Positions 45,235 through 57,210 are shown, numbered from the stretch's first letter. The stretch is 64,000 nt of DNA from Linanthus parryae (GCA_023055425.1 JALGPY010000002.1:46300821-46364820), one strand, 5' to 3'. Notes: generated by a model from the letters alone, not told the origin. Numbers and translations: made by a program.

Positions 45235-46259
45235 TGTTTGGTTATGAAAGTATTGTACCAATTATTTGTATCTACAGCAATCTAGCTATAAAGAGAGGAA
45301 AGTACGTGATGGGCCAACTACATTTTATCACGAGTCACGACATAGGAGAAGAGACGTTACTGTGTATAGCAATAATGTATCATCAACAACTCCATTCCAT
45401 GTTTATTTTTCAAGTTCAGTAAACATGAGATTTCTTGCAACAAACTGTGTATTTCATCAAAAAAATTGTTTACGGACCCTCATTAAGGATTATTATTCAG
45501 CTATTCAACAAGTCAACAAGTCAACCCAGGGCCGACTCTAGTTTTTCGATTGCCCTAGGCGGACAACGTACTTGAGGCCCTTTACTGCATAAAACAAAAC
45601 TTAAAATTCACAATTTAAACCAACAAATCTGAAGCTTTTATTTAAGAGTTGTCACAACTCAAAGACAAGCACCTCAAATTAGAATAGCTAAAACGTGAAA
45701 AACATCGTTCAACTCTCTGAACAAAAACGAAAGAATAAAAAACACTTGACAAAATCTCCAGCAATTAGAATTACTTTGTTTCTCCAATGAAACTTGTTGA
45801 ATTTATGACCAATTCGTCGAAACACTGGACTCGAATAGGAAATTAAAAGTTTGAAAGACACCAAAATTAAATTAATTACATTGTAAACATTGGGCTGACA
45901 GTAAACAAAATTCTCAACTTTTTAACATATCCAGTATGTACCGATTCGGACTAGAATATGAACATCCAGTTTGCAGACGTAGAAATCAAAACCGTGACAT
46001 TGAAAAGAGCCAACGTAAATCTGAGAGTTATCAAAATTGAAAGTAACGAACTCCCTAAAAACATACACAAAAAAATCCCAAATTCTTACACTCGTGGAGA
46101 AAGGTAAGCCCTAATGATCAATTGAAGTCGCGATTCGTCACGAGTAGAGATTTTTCAGTGCAATGCGCAGTTTAGATCTTAGAGTACTCGGAAAAATTTT
46201 GAAAGCTTGAATCACCAAACAATTTAAACCCGTGTGGGAATTAGTAGGATATTAGAGGA
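45235..46259. other. Intergenic, possible decayed transposon
   Basis: 45234-45541 holds only short frames. From about 45528 the string CCAGGGCCGACTCTAG, then GATTGCCCTAGGC, resembles ends and flanks seen in plant hAT-type elements, but no TSD, opposite end or transposase is recognisable. The rest is AT-rich without a gene. Confidence 0.3.
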
Positions 46260-46607
46260 CTAGGGGATTGCCCGTGCCCAAGGGCACTACCCCAGAAAAC
46301 ACTGAGAAATTCATTGCACTTGCGATGTAAAAAGTGAATGACAACACAAAGAGAATAAAATTAGTAGAAATCAATTTTTTTTTTCGAGCCACCATGTGAG
46401 AAGTTCGGGTGAAAAAGAGTGAAAATGAGAAAATTTAAAGATGTGTGGAGGAAGTAGGGGAGAAGTTACAAAAGTGGTGGTTGCCCCCATCTCCAATTTT
46501 TAGGGAATTCTAACTATAAGTGGTGGGTGGTAGGTGAGATCTAATGGTTGGGGTTGTTTTAATCTAAGGGTGGAAAAAAAGTCAACCGTTCTATTTTATA
46601 GAATAGA
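46260..46607 (-). mobile_element. Mini-Helitron A
   Basis: On the minus strand it begins TCTATTCTATAAAATAG and ends with hairpin GTGCCCTTGGGCAC, then GGGCAATCCCCTAG. It sits between A and T of the host (A at 46608 complement side, T at 46259 complement side), as Helitrons do, with no TSD and no TIR. 348 bp, non-autonomous. The interior shares GTGAGATCTAATGGT and TTTAATCTAAGGGT with Helitrons B and C. Confidence 0.82.
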
Positions 46608-46782
46608 TGCATTTAAACCAAGAATCGTGGAGATTATGGAGATAGAATTTGTTAGAGAAGATGGAGGGATAGTTGAGAGATTTGAAGAGAAATTAAAGGG
46701 AGAGAAGCCAAACGTATTGGAGAGATTAAAGAAAAAATTAGAACGAAAAGAGGTAGAGCGGTCCACACTATCCTTGTTATAA

Positions 46783-47105
46783 GGGCATCTCCAATAGTAT
46801 TATGTATTTTTTGCATGTTTTAAATTTTGCATGACATGCATTTGTAGTTTTGCTACAGCAGTAAAATGCAATTTATACATTTTCTACTAATGAGAGGTTA
46901 AAATATACGTATTGAGGATGCATGAGAGGAGAGAGATAGACACAAAATTTTGCATCCCTACAATTTTGTTAGCTATTAATGGAGAGGAAGATGCATGTTC
47001 TGCAAAATGCATGGGGATATGCATCGTCTGTTGGAGCTCATTTTTTCCTCATTTTCTTTATATTTTACATAAAAGTGACTTTTGCGAGAGCTATTGGAGA
47101 TGCCC
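46783..47105. mobile_element. PIF/Harbinger (Tourist-like) MITE
   Basis: Perfect 15-bp TIRs GGGCATCTCCAATAG and CTATTGGAGATGCCC, 323 bp, TSD TAA on both sides (46780-46782, 47106-47108). No ORF. Confidence 0.95.
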
Positions 47106-47157
47106 TAACTAATCCCCTAAAATAATGTTATCTCTACTATTTATAAGTGTACAGAGA

Positions 47158-47514
47158 CTAGAGTATTACCCGTGCCCGAGGGCACTATACCTAAATTTGA
47201 TAGTTTTTTAATTTAGAGGCGTTTTTTTAAATGAATTTAGAGGTTTTGTCTAAATATTATATTTACACTTGTGTTGAAAAAAATTAAAAAAAAAAATAAA
47301 AACAACAACTTCCAAGTTAGGGATGTAATTGAGAAAAATCTCTCTCATATTAGTTAGAGATGTCCCAGGAGAGTGGGTAGTTAAGCATGTCCAAGGAGAG
47401 TAGGTAGTTAGAGATGTAATAAGTAGGTGAGATCTAATGGTGAGGATGAGGTTGATTTAATCTAAGGGTTGAAATTTCAAAAGTTTGTTAAACCATGCTA
47501 TTTTATAATATAGA
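47158..47514 (-). mobile_element. Mini-Helitron B (tandem with C)
   Basis: Minus strand: 5' TCTATATTATAAAATAGCAT; 3' hairpin GTGCCCTCGGGCAC followed by GGGTAATACTCTAG, 357 bp. Its 5' end touches the 3' CTAG of Helitron C with no intervening base. The host base beyond CTAG (minus) is T. Confidence 0.85.
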
Positions 47515-47825
47515 CTAGAGTATTACCCGTGCCCGAGGGCACTATCTCTAAATTGGATAGTTTTTTTTAATTTAGAGGTGTTTTTTTAATGAATTTAGAG
47601 GTGTTATCTAAAAATTATATTTACAAATGTGGTGAAAAAAAAACAACTTCCAAGTTAGGGATGTAATTGAGAAAAATATCTCTCATATTAGTTAGGGATG
47701 TTCAAAGAGAGTGGGTAGTTAGAGATGTAATAAGTAGGTGGGATCTAATGGTGGGGATGAAGTTAATTTAATCTAATGGTTGAAAATGCAAAAGTTTGTT
47801 AAACCATGCTATTTTATAATATAGA
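47515..47825 (-). mobile_element. Mini-Helitron C (tandem with B)
   Basis: Same ends as B, 311 bp, shorter internally. The plus-strand base after its 5' end is T (complement A), fitting A|T insertion. Together B and C form a head-to-tail pair. Confidence 0.85.
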
Positions 47826-49230
47826 TGTTTCTTGGACACTACTATTTTTACATACTACCCCCTGTGTTGATTTAATCACTAAACAACCGCTCAAAACCCT
47901 AATAAAAAAAATAGCCACGAACCCGAAAAAACACCCACACACTCCAGTCTCTTCGTACCCGATAAAAAATACCCACGCACGTACGTCTCTCCGCTCAGAA
48001 ATCGACGGATGCAACCTACTTCACGCGTCTCCATATGGCCTTCAAGAGGGTTCAGTAATGGAACTCCCGGATTCTTTTGATAATCAATCGGAGGACTATA
48101 TTCCTTGACTACTTTCACAAGGCTGTTCTTGTGAAGTAGAATGAAGAGGACAATACTCCATGCCAGGTAATGTTTATTGGTTCTCTGTACTTTAATTTTT
48201 GATGTGTTCTATGTCTTTTGTAATGGTACTCCATTGCATTGTTAAAAACCGTTTTCTGATTTGGATGAGTGCCCATGTATCTTATTGTACTTTATTTTAG
48301 GTTTTTGAATTTCTTAGTTCTTTTCCTCTGAACGTGTTGCTCCATGTCTTCTATGTCCCTTTAATACTGTTTCATTGCACTGTTAGAAACCATATCCTGA
48401 ATTTCATGAGTGCCCTGGTATCTTATTTGTACTTTACTTCTGGGTTTATGAATTTCTCACTTTTTTTCTTCTGAACTTGTTGCTCCAGAGTGTGTGTATG
48501 TTTTGTTTACCAAGTAGTCCAAAGTAGAAGATCCACTAATTTCCAATGGTTGAGTGTCTTACAACTTTACATCTGCGGGGCTCTCATCAGTAGCACTCTC
48601 CTTTTTTTTTTCCTCGTAGTTTTTTTTTAATACACGGTAAGAAGTCATATTTTATCCTAGGTCTACTGGGGCTCTTGAACTCGAGACCTGATAAACTTTC
48701 TCACAAAGCCCTAACTACTAGGCTAAACAACGAGTTAATCGTAGTTGTTTATTTGCCCCAATGCATAATTCTATCGCATAATGCAAATTTCTTGAGTCAG
48801 ATGGACTACCTTACTTCAGCGGTGAAAATTCGAGTACTTAAAGTATGAGTGTAGAATTAATAATTAAAAAAATCATATCTTTATATTACTCATTGGTAAT
48901 GCAATGTGCAGACTAATGCAAGCATGCTTCAAGAAGAGTTCAGGGGGTTGACTGAGAGCCTGCGAGGATTTGAAGAAGAGTTATCACTGTTCGGGAGCTG
49001 TTTCTAGAGTTGGAAGAGAGTATTATATGTGAATATGCAGCAGAACGAACTCACTATATTAAATGATACCTTGAGTAGATTTGTATAGTCATGAAGAGTA
49101 AAATATTTTGTCAAATCAGAGGGATGATATGGATTTATCCAAACTAACTTTTTAAAAGAATTCCATAAAAAAATGAATTGTTAAACTCTTCCACATGACA
49201 TGATTGTCTGAAACATGTTTTCAGTTAGTT

Positions 49231-49250
49231 GGGGGGGGGGGGGGGGGGGG
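49231..49250 (+). repeat. G20 homopolymer
   Basis: Twenty consecutive G, then AAGGGGAAGG. An extreme mononucleotide run for an AT-rich region. Confidence 0.95.
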
Positions 49251-50368
49251 AAGGGGAAGGAAACAAATACGCGTAGAACAAAACGCGTAAACGATGGAGA
49301 TAGAAAACGTATAGAACATAACGTTGAAAATTTGACAATTCGAGGCCCTGCTATGAGCAATTTAAACATACCGAAGGAAATTAATTAACTGGAGCACACT
49401 CTGTTCGAGGCTTAATGGAAGCACAAAGCCGATATTCTGTGTTACTTGATGATCTCATGGTCAGTGTTCAGGAGGTCGTCGGCCAAACAGACAAGAAGTG
49501 GAGCAACATAGGAGGCCTTTCCTTCTGTGTAGTCAATCCCTTGTACATAGAAATGGCCATTGTGTTTGCGTTGTTTGGATCATCACGACGTGTCAGGAAC
49601 TCTCTGCATCACATGTAGTCTCACACAACGATTCAAAGCCTTTTGGATTCTCTTTTGTTTCGCTGCTATATGTTTTGTCTTTTGGATTCTCTTTTTATGT
49701 TTTTTCTATTTTTTTTCTTCTTAAAATTGGACTGTTTTCCTTATTGTTTTGTTTAGCAGGTCGTTGTTAAGGAAATGTCGTCGTTCAGGAAAACTCAAAT
49801 TTGCATCGAACTTAATCTCTTCTCTCACACCCATACAGAATTGTCGGCGTCATACACAATATATAGACCGTCTCTTCTCTCACTGATTGAGAATCGCAGG
49901 TTCTTCCATACAAACAAACCCCACGGTATAAACCTCTTTCTCTTGCTCATTTTCTGATAGAAACCTGTGATTATTTCAAGTTCTAATAGAATCTTAATAG
50001 TTCAAACTGTATTTGGGATTTCTTCTTTTAAATAATTGTTCAAGTACAGTTTTTGATTGACTTGAGGTCTGAGGACGCCACTGTTTTTGTGGAATATAGT
50101 TTAGGATTGATTTGAGGTATGAGCAAGCCACTGTTCATGTGGAATATCCCTCGTAATTGGGATTTGCTATTCTGAGCGTGTCCCAAAGCTATGTTTATAT
50201 TGTGGGTTGACTTCCAAATCGTTTTTATGTGATGAGAACCCGAGGGCAGAGATTATGCATCAACAACTCCATCACTGGAACACTGTTTATCTATATATCT
50301 CCTGGTTAGGCATAGACACTGACAAGATGAAGTCTTTTTTAGTATGTGTTTGTTTAGTATGTTTTTTC

Positions 50369-50520
50369 TGGTAAGTCCTTCCAGGGTGGAGAAATTATTT
50401 CTAGGTTTGAGAAGAAGCTCGACCAGTGCCCTGTTGAACTTAAAGAGATCAGTAATAGTAGTTGCACCATTCTACGCTTTATTTGCTTGTCATGTAAGTC
50501 CTTCCAGGGTGGAGAAATTC
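50369..50520 (+). repeat. Imperfect direct repeat AGTCCTTCCAGGGTGGAGAA
   Basis: AAGTCCTTCCAGGGTGGAGA occurs near 50373 and again near 50495, bracketing the exon-like block. A separate tandem pair of about 35 bp (CTATTGACCGCAGTCAGTTT) lies at 50667-50738. Confidence 0.75.
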
Positions 50521-52909
50521 TCAGTTATATGACCGTTGGATCACTTTTTGTGCAACATTGTTTGCTTATGCGATTTCTTAGTGGTATGTGATTGGAGAAA
50601 TCAACAAGTTAAATCAAATCCATAGTTAGAGTAATCTAATTATTAGATGATGACAAAATTAGTTATCTATTGACCGCAGTCAGTTTCTCCTCAAGGGAGC
50701 TCTATTGACCGCAGTCAGTTTCCTTCAAGGGAGCTCTAAAATAAGGGGATTGCACAACTATAGCCAATGTGCTATCACTACAAATGAACTGAACTGTTTA
50801 ACCACTTCGAGCCAACAGAAACAAAATGCAAAGATCTCTCCTTTTGTTCTTTGATCATGTGATATTGGATTCCATATTCCAAAATAAACACATATACATC
50901 AACTCAAAAAGAAAACAAATGACATTTATCCATGGTCTTTTACTACCTCACTGCTTAACAATCATTAGGAGGTATTCCTAACCAAGTATTACCAGAAAAC
51001 ATTATCTTTGCCAGTTTTAAAAATCTATAGACTACTTTGTCGACAATTCTGGGAATCCATGAGAGTATATGACGTTCTTTGAAATCTCCCTCACATCTTG
51101 GCACAATTTTCCACCTCCCAGTGCTTAATTTGGGATTCTTTAATCTGATAAGCATCCAATTGGTTTTTGTCTAGCACAGTCCTTACTCCCATACGTTGAA
51201 TATTTAAGCATTTGCTTCTCATGGCCAAAACCTCCAGTTCTTTTGCAGAGTTAGCTTGTAGTTTGAACCAAGGACCTCCCATCACCCAACACCCATTACC
51301 CTCCTTATTTGTTTTTCATGTCGCATAACAATTGACTATTAGCTTTGGTTCTCTGGACGTCTCGATTTATCACGCAGTTGCTCACAGATTTGTGTCATTC
51401 TTCTTACTTGTTGCTGAAATTTTTCCATAAGAAATTCTAGGCTCACAGATCTGGTATTTCCGTACCATCTCTTTGGGATCAGGGCCTTCCTTCTAAAAGA
51501 TGCATCTATTATCGAATCCTCCACGTATTAAAAATCCATTAACTTCCGACTTTTGAGCTCCTTTCCTGTTAGCTCCTTCATCCATTTCATAAAAAAAAAA
51601 TGTTTAATGGATAGGGAGGAGGGGCTTAATAGTTATGTACTTGGATACCCAGGGACTGTGAGAAAAAAATGCCTCGAGATATTTGCAACTTAGCTTTCTG
51701 AGAGAATTGATAACCAAAACTGTTCAGATTTTTTATTTTTGTTTTGGGCACTTTACGCAATGCTGAATGAATTTGTTTTTTAGGCATATTTTTTATAACC
51801 ATTGTGGCGCCCTTGGGCAAGCTCAATGCATAGTGCCTGGCCTTACTACCCATGTCTTCTTTCTCTTTCTGTTTTTGATAGCTCAATTAGCCATTTGGAT
51901 TTTATACAGAAACAGTCGGAGTCACATAGAGAAGATATATATTATGGGATGCAACTTGAAACATCACAGCCATTTTTCTTTAGCATGGATTGTTGTTTCT
52001 AAGGGAGGTGTTGTTTAGAAGGATGCTGGAGCAAGGTTTATGCTAATCTCCATTCATGGCAGAGGCTCTCTCTATCAGGAGTGCTTGCATCGATTTCGGT
52101 CTAAATGTCAAATAATTCAAGAGGAAGCTCCAAATTACCAAGGCCGAACTAGAGCACTGCTAGACACCCTGATTTGGGACTTTAGAGCTGCACAAGTATG
52201 TTTAAGATATGAGAGCTTTAGAAAACTAACTTGTCAAATTCAGATACATTGCAATGAATTGTGATAGCTTAGCTGTTTCTACTCTCAAACTTCCTCAGAA
52301 AGTGTGTACAAGGGCATATATGGTTATTTAATTTTGATTTCTATGATATATTGAAAGATATCACAAAGAAGTCATCGTGCTTCATTTCAGCCAACCAGTT
52401 ATAATATTAGTTGTATTATGATATATGCAAGACATGATTGGCATTCATGTCTTCTTGGCCGGAGTATAGTTTATTAAGTTTGTTGTTTTATTGCTGGTTA
52501 ATAGAAGTTGTTGTTATTATTTTTTTCTGATTTTTAATGCAATTTTTATAGAGAAGAATGCATGATATTTTGTTGCATTTGATTTGATGGTTGTACTGTT
52601 ACCATAAGGGAGATCTTCTATATAGTTTACCCTTTAACAATGTTTGTGTTGCACTCTTTTGAAATACACATTTGTTTGTGTAAACATACATTTATCAGAG
52701 TTCAAGAGATAGGCTCCACCATAAGAATGTGGTATATTAAGCCGAGAACAGAAGCATACAGATGACGTGATTTACCTTGCCCTGCTATAGTCATGGGCAT
52801 GACAAATTTTAAATTTATACTTTACCTCTTCCCCAGTCCACTAGCACTTCATAATTTTTTTCTAAGTTATAATTAGATTAAATGGTGTTTTCATTTATAC
52901 GAAATCTTC

Positions 52910-52937
52910 CACGTGCAACGCACGTGTCCCTTACTAG
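52910..52937 (+). mobile_element. Helitron 3' terminus (plus strand)
   Basis: Hairpin CACGTGC-AAC-GCACGTG (52910-52926), then TCCCTTACTAG and host T. Hairpin, about ten-base spacer and CTAG|T is the canonical Helitron 3' end. The 5' end was not located. Confidence 0.72.
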
Positions 52938-53524
52938 TAATATATAAAATTTAATTACGTGCAATTAAATATACCTTGAACTAACACCTTCTATGGTGTA
53001 TACTATTCACACGTTCCAGTTAGATTGGAACTATTTTGTGAAGATATCTATCTACTCTGCCAACACTCACACACGAGCCACTCGAAGAAATAACTCGAAC
53101 TGGGATTAATTATATAGGTGAATTTCCCTTATTGTAGCAGAATTTGGTAGCAATGCCTTGTGTTTAGGATATTGATTCCAATGCTTCTTGTTCCCAAGCA
53201 TATATGATGTTTATCTACTAAATCAACGAGATTTGGCTTAAAATTGTTCGTAAGGTAGCTTTCGCTGACTTCAAATTTCTAGCAATGAAAAATAAAAACT
53301 GAACTTTGTTTAAGTTGTATACAAAAAAATAGTTGCTCCAAGAGCACCACGTTAAAATGGCACGTGACGCTCTACACCACTCAGTAAGTTACATCTATAC
53401 TCACTAGGGTCCACCAATATTCCTATAGATTATATTTAGAATTCATTGATATCCTCGCCCGAAAGCTTGCTTGGTGAATCAAGATGGCTAATAGGTTACA
53501 GATAGATGGTGTATTTTTTACTAA
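52938..53524. other. Intergenic, no feature
   Basis: AT-rich; nothing supported besides the TAA at 53522-53524, which is the TSD of the next element. Confidence 0.5.
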
Positions 53525-54497
53525 GGCTCCGTTTGGTTGGTGGTAAAACATTTTTCTGTCAAATGATTTCCCTTGTTTTGGTGTTGTTTGGTTGGAGGTA
53601 AAATAGTTTCTTGTAAAATATTTTCCCTCAAATGATGTAAAATGATTCACACATTACAAATCCGTAAGCCATTTTTGGAGAGTGAAGGAGCACAACAACA
53701 ACTCATATCCACCACCAATAACTTGTAGGCAGATTAAACACCGCGAGAGGAGCACCATAGTATGATTTGGAACACCCACTTACCCAAAATGTTAACCTTA
53801 TGAGTTAGGGCCCAAATCATACTATATTAACCATGGACATCATGTCCAATATCCCGATGTGGGACAAACCGCTCACACGTGATACCGAGCAATCTCCCCC
53901 TTCATGTGTTACCCCTTCAACATGCTCCCCCTCGCCCGGAAGCATTCACCGAATTTTTTTGGAATCGCCTTTGTGAGAGTGCACCGGACCACCATCTGCC
54001 AGACCACCTGCTGGAGCAACACAGAAATTTGACTGTCTGAATGAACCTAGTCCACCATTCATGAAACACCCATCCATGAGAACACCACACATCTCACCAT
54101 TTTGATTCACCACGGCAGCGCGCACGAACCATCGGCTCTGATACCACTTGTAGGGATATTAAACACCGCGAGAGAGGAGCATCATAGTATGATTTAGGAC
54201 ATCCACTTATCCAAAAGGTCAACCTTATGAGTTAAGGCCCAAATCATACTATATTAACCATGGACATCATGTCGAACATCCCGATGTAGGACAAACCGCT
54301 CACACATGATACCCAACATAACCACCACAACCCATCACCTTCGCTGCCACCCATCACTGACCCTGCCATCACAGCCCAATGTTTTGGCAAGTGTCAACCA
54401 GACGCGAAATAATTGCAAAGAAATTTTTTTCACACAATGTATTTTACGCGTAGAATATTTTTCCTTGTAAAATATTTTACTGCAAACTAACAGAGCC
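53525..54497. mobile_element. PIF/Harbinger-like MITE interrupted by a TRIM
   Basis: Left end GGCTCCGTTTGGTTGGTGGT; reverse complement of the right end GGCTCTGTTAGTTTGCAGT. Inner strings (AAAATATTTTAC) continue the inverted repeat. TSD TAA (53522-53524, 54498-54500). Removing the TRIM leaves about 375 bp. No ORF. Confidence 0.8.
53724..54318 (-). mobile_element. TRIM (terminal-repeat retrotransposon in miniature)
   Basis: Two direct repeats of about 170 bp (53724-53891, 54149-54318), ending CCTACA on the minus strand and starting TGTTGGGTATCATG (or the diverged TGCTCGG). Initiator-Met PBS TGGTATCAGAGCC on the minus strand (54134-54146), 2 bases inside the right-hand LTR. The purine tract GAAGGGGGAGA (minus) lies next to the left-hand LTR. 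The interior of about 257 bp has no ORF. Flanks TAACT/TAACC give an imperfect 5-bp TSD. Total 595 bp. Confidence 0.87.
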
Positions 54498-54515
54498 TAA
54501 ATAAACTAAAACTAT

Positions 54516-54543
54516 CACGTGCAACACACGTGCCTCTTACTAG
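54516..54543 (+). mobile_element. Second Helitron 3' terminus (plus strand)
   Basis: CACGTG-CAACA-CACGTG hairpin (54516-54532), then CCTCTTACTAG and host T, very similar to the end at 52910-52937. It starts 16 bp after the MITE's TSD. The 5' end is not found; this could be the end of an element into which the PIF MITE inserted. Confidence 0.6.
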
Positions 54544-54619
54544 TAGTGATACAATTAAGTCAAACGGGTAGAATGAAAAGAATCAGAGTGGTACTCCCTC
54601 TGCCTGTAGCCATGGTCGT

Positions 54620-55195
54620 CAAACAGACTCTTATTTCACCTGTAGCCATGGTCGTCGCTTCCGACTGAGATGGTGCCGTTTCTCCAGCCTGTGCCCGCAA
54701 GGTGGTGGTTGGATTGAACGGCTAGGATCATCAACCATGAGTGTGATTGACAGCTAAATGTATAGGATGGTTTTCCATTGTTTTAGATGGAGGTCCCCAA
54801 CATAAGAACATGTTTGTCATACCACTCCATTCCACCTCTTTTGCACCATTTGAATTTTTGTAACTATTCACTGAGTTACGTTGACCCGATGATTTGGATA
54901 GCAAAACTTTATAATTTTTAGATAATTTTTTCGTAGTGTTGTAGAATAGCTGTTATTGTAGAAGCCCATAAAAAATTTCAACAAATTACATCGTTTCGCG
55001 ATCTAAATTATCGGGTCAAAGTGACCCAGTTAGGGGTGAAAAAAGTCTGAATGGTGCATTAGAGGTGGGACGGAGTGGTATGGTACCACTATATGAAACT
55101 TTCGACCACTGATAACATCAATTATTTTACTCATCCAACGTAGGAAGAAGGAACGTGTTTGTTGTGGGTTTGTTGTACTGGACCAATATTGCCAG
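54620..55195 (-). repeat. Dispersed repeat A, copy 2, split by a Stowaway MITE
   Basis: The minus strand of 55195-55080 and 54820-54620 matches 4545-4850 on the plus strand. The order is preserved once the MITE at 54822-55078 is removed. A local duplication of ATGGTCGTC-containing sequence lies near 54610-54655. Confidence 0.65.
54822..55078. mobile_element. Stowaway (Tc1/mariner) MITE, copy 2
   Basis: Ends CCACTCCATTCCACCTCTTT and, by complement, CCACTCCGTCCCACCTCTAA, with TA on both sides (54820-54821, 55079-55080). 257 bp. The interior matches the copy at 20492-20750 (for example GGTCAAAGTGACCCAG). Confidence 0.88.
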
Positions 55196-55382
55196 GAGTT
55201 TATAGGCATGTTTGGTAACCTCAATCTAAAGCTAACCTAAATCTCGAACTAAAATTTGTAAAACTCATATTCTACTCATTTTTTTACTAACATAAATGTC
55301 AAAAACTCAAAATTCAAAATTATCATATTCCAACAAAACACATATTTGATTTTTCAAACCATAAAACTTTGCAAACCATAAG

Positions 55383-56045
55383 CCCTCTCTAATCTTCTTG
55401 TCAGAAACTAAAAACGAAGTTGCTTTTTTAAATAATAAATTTCGTAAACTAGGCTTTGATTCCACTTTTGGAGTCGATCCTAATAACTCTAGAGGTGGAC
55501 TCTGGTGTGCTTGGAGTAATTCTTCTCTGAGTTGTTCGGTTAGTTACTCTTCTCTTAACTTGCTACTCCTTAAGGTCTCTGATAACATTAGGGGTCAATG
55601 GCACCTTGGATTAGTGTATGGTTCCCCCTATTATGAAGAAAGAGATGATGTGTGGAATGATTTTAATAAAGTTCTCCCCATCAATGAACCACTGGTTCTT
55701 ATTGGGGATTTTAATCAGGCTGTTTACCAACAAGATAAAACTGGTCCAAGAGCCTCTAATCTCAGGGGAGCTAACTCTTTTCTTTATTTTATCAACTGGA
55801 ATTTGATAGAGGTTTGTAACTGTGGTCCTTGGTTTACTTGGTCCAATAACAGAACCTCCTCCACACCCACCTTTGAGAGATTAGATAGAGCGTGGTGTAA
55901 TCTAGGCCTTCTAAACCTTTTTCATGATCTTTATGTATCCACATTAGGCATGTCTGTTTCTGATCATTCTCCAATTTACTCAACTTTGTTAATCCCTCTT
56001 TGCATGTTGGGTATTCTTATCCCAAATTTGAAGCATGGTGGTTAA
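55383..56045 (+). pseudogene. LINE endonuclease (EEP) fragment
   Basis: IFLSETKNEVAFL (Glu), GGLWCAWSNSS, LGLVYGSPYYEERD, VLIGDFNQAV (Asp-Asn), FTWSNNR, LDRAWCN and SVSDHSPIYS (Asp-His). N-terminal strand (the WNCRG block) absent. The frame shifts near 56020, with the protein continuing in the next frame (56000-56290) and a stop at 56288. Confidence 0.9.
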
Positions 56046-56460
56046 ACTTTGAAGCTGCCTTTGAGCTTATCTCTTTTGTTTGGAACTTGCATATTCCTGG
56101 TTCACCTAGTTACAGTGTTGCTAAAAAGCTCTTCATTTGTCTTCAAGCCCTTAGAACATGGGCTAAAAATAAACCTAGCCTTAATAACAGGATTAAACAA
56201 GTCAAAAAGGATATTTGCTCTCTTCAAAATAATTTTCCTCTCTCTCAAAATGTCTTTCTTCAGAAAAAGCTGAACTTCTTACTTTATTAAAATGTGAAGA
56301 AACATTCTGAGCTCAAAGAGCCAGATGCTCCTGGCTTAGAGATGGTAATAAGAATACCAAATTCTTTCATGCTTATACCAAAATTAGAAGGCAAACTAAT
56401 TCCATCAGAGCTATTCAAAACCCTCAGGGTACTGTCTTAACTGACCCTCTCCAAATCTCT

Positions 56461-57210
56461 TTGGTTTTTGTTAACCATTTCAAAAACATTTATTCTGAAC
56501 CTTCACCCTCTTATCAAGAATTCATTTCAGAAAATAACAATTTGTATGCCTTTGATCTTCTTTTTAACATCAAAAAAACGTTAACAACAGATCAGCAATC
56601 CCTTCTCTCCGCTCCCTTTTCAGCTTCTGAAGTTAAAAATGCAGTCTTTTCTTTTTCACCACTTAAAGCTCCTGATCCAGATGGGATGCAAGCAATTTTC
56701 TTTCAGAAAGCTTGGCCCATCATATCAGAGCAGATTACTTCTGCTATTCTCTCCTTTCTTAACTCTGGCCATATGTTGAAAGAACTCAATAAAACTGTTA
56801 TTGTGCTTCTTCCTAAAGTTAATAATCCTACTACAGCTAATGACTATAGACCTATCAGCTTATGCAATGTCTTCTACAAGATTATAGCAAAAGTTCTGGT
56901 TAATAGACTCAAAATTGTTCTTCCCTCCCTTGTCTCCTGGAATCAAAATGGCTTTGTTCCAGGACGACTTATACAAGATAACTTACTCATCGCACCAGAT
57001 CTTGTTTACACCATCCATAAAGCCAATTCCCCCAATCACAAAAAGTTAGGAGCTCTGAAGGTGGATGTCTCCAAAGCATTTGATAGGGTTAGATGGGACT
57101 TCTTAGAAGCCACTCTTCATCAAATGCATTTTCCTTCACATTTCATTTGTCTCATCTTTCAATGTGTATCCACTTTCTTACCAAGTTATTATTAATGGTA
57201 AGGCTTCTGC
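56461..57210 (+). pseudogene. LINE reverse transcriptase, N-terminal half
   Basis: Blocks LKAPDPDGMQAIFFQ, VIVLLPKVNNP, DYRPISLCNVFYKIIAKVL, NGFVPGRLIQDNLLIAPD, ALKVDVSKAFDRVRWDF (catalytic Asp). A small frame change near 57165 precedes the conserved continuation up to 57210, where the LTR starts. The FxDD box would lie after the insertion, outside the window. Confidence 0.92.

Larger units (their letters stand above)
47826..52909 (+). other. Exon-like fragments of unknown genes upstream of a Helitron 3' end
   Basis: No complete gene. Splice-like blocks on the plus strand: 48140-48172 followed by GTAATG, then an AG-preceded block at 48911-49006 encoding TNASMLQEEFRGLTESLRGF and a stop; about 50405-50490 (FEKKLDQCPVELKEISNSS); about 52079-52197 (ECLHRFRSKCQIIQEEAP, followed by GTATGT). 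Families not recognised. The order and the downstream Helitron terminus fit gene-fragment capture, but I could not find the Helitron 5' end, so the extent is unknown. Confidence 0.3.
55365..57210 (+). mobile_element. L1-type LINE, 5'-truncated, cut by LTR element
   Basis: Begins within the endonuclease domain (PSLIFLSETK near 55383) and runs in order through EEP and RT until the LTR at 57211. The right part must lie beyond the window. 5' truncation is usual for LINEs. Different in sequence from the two other LINEs in the window. Confidence 0.88.
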
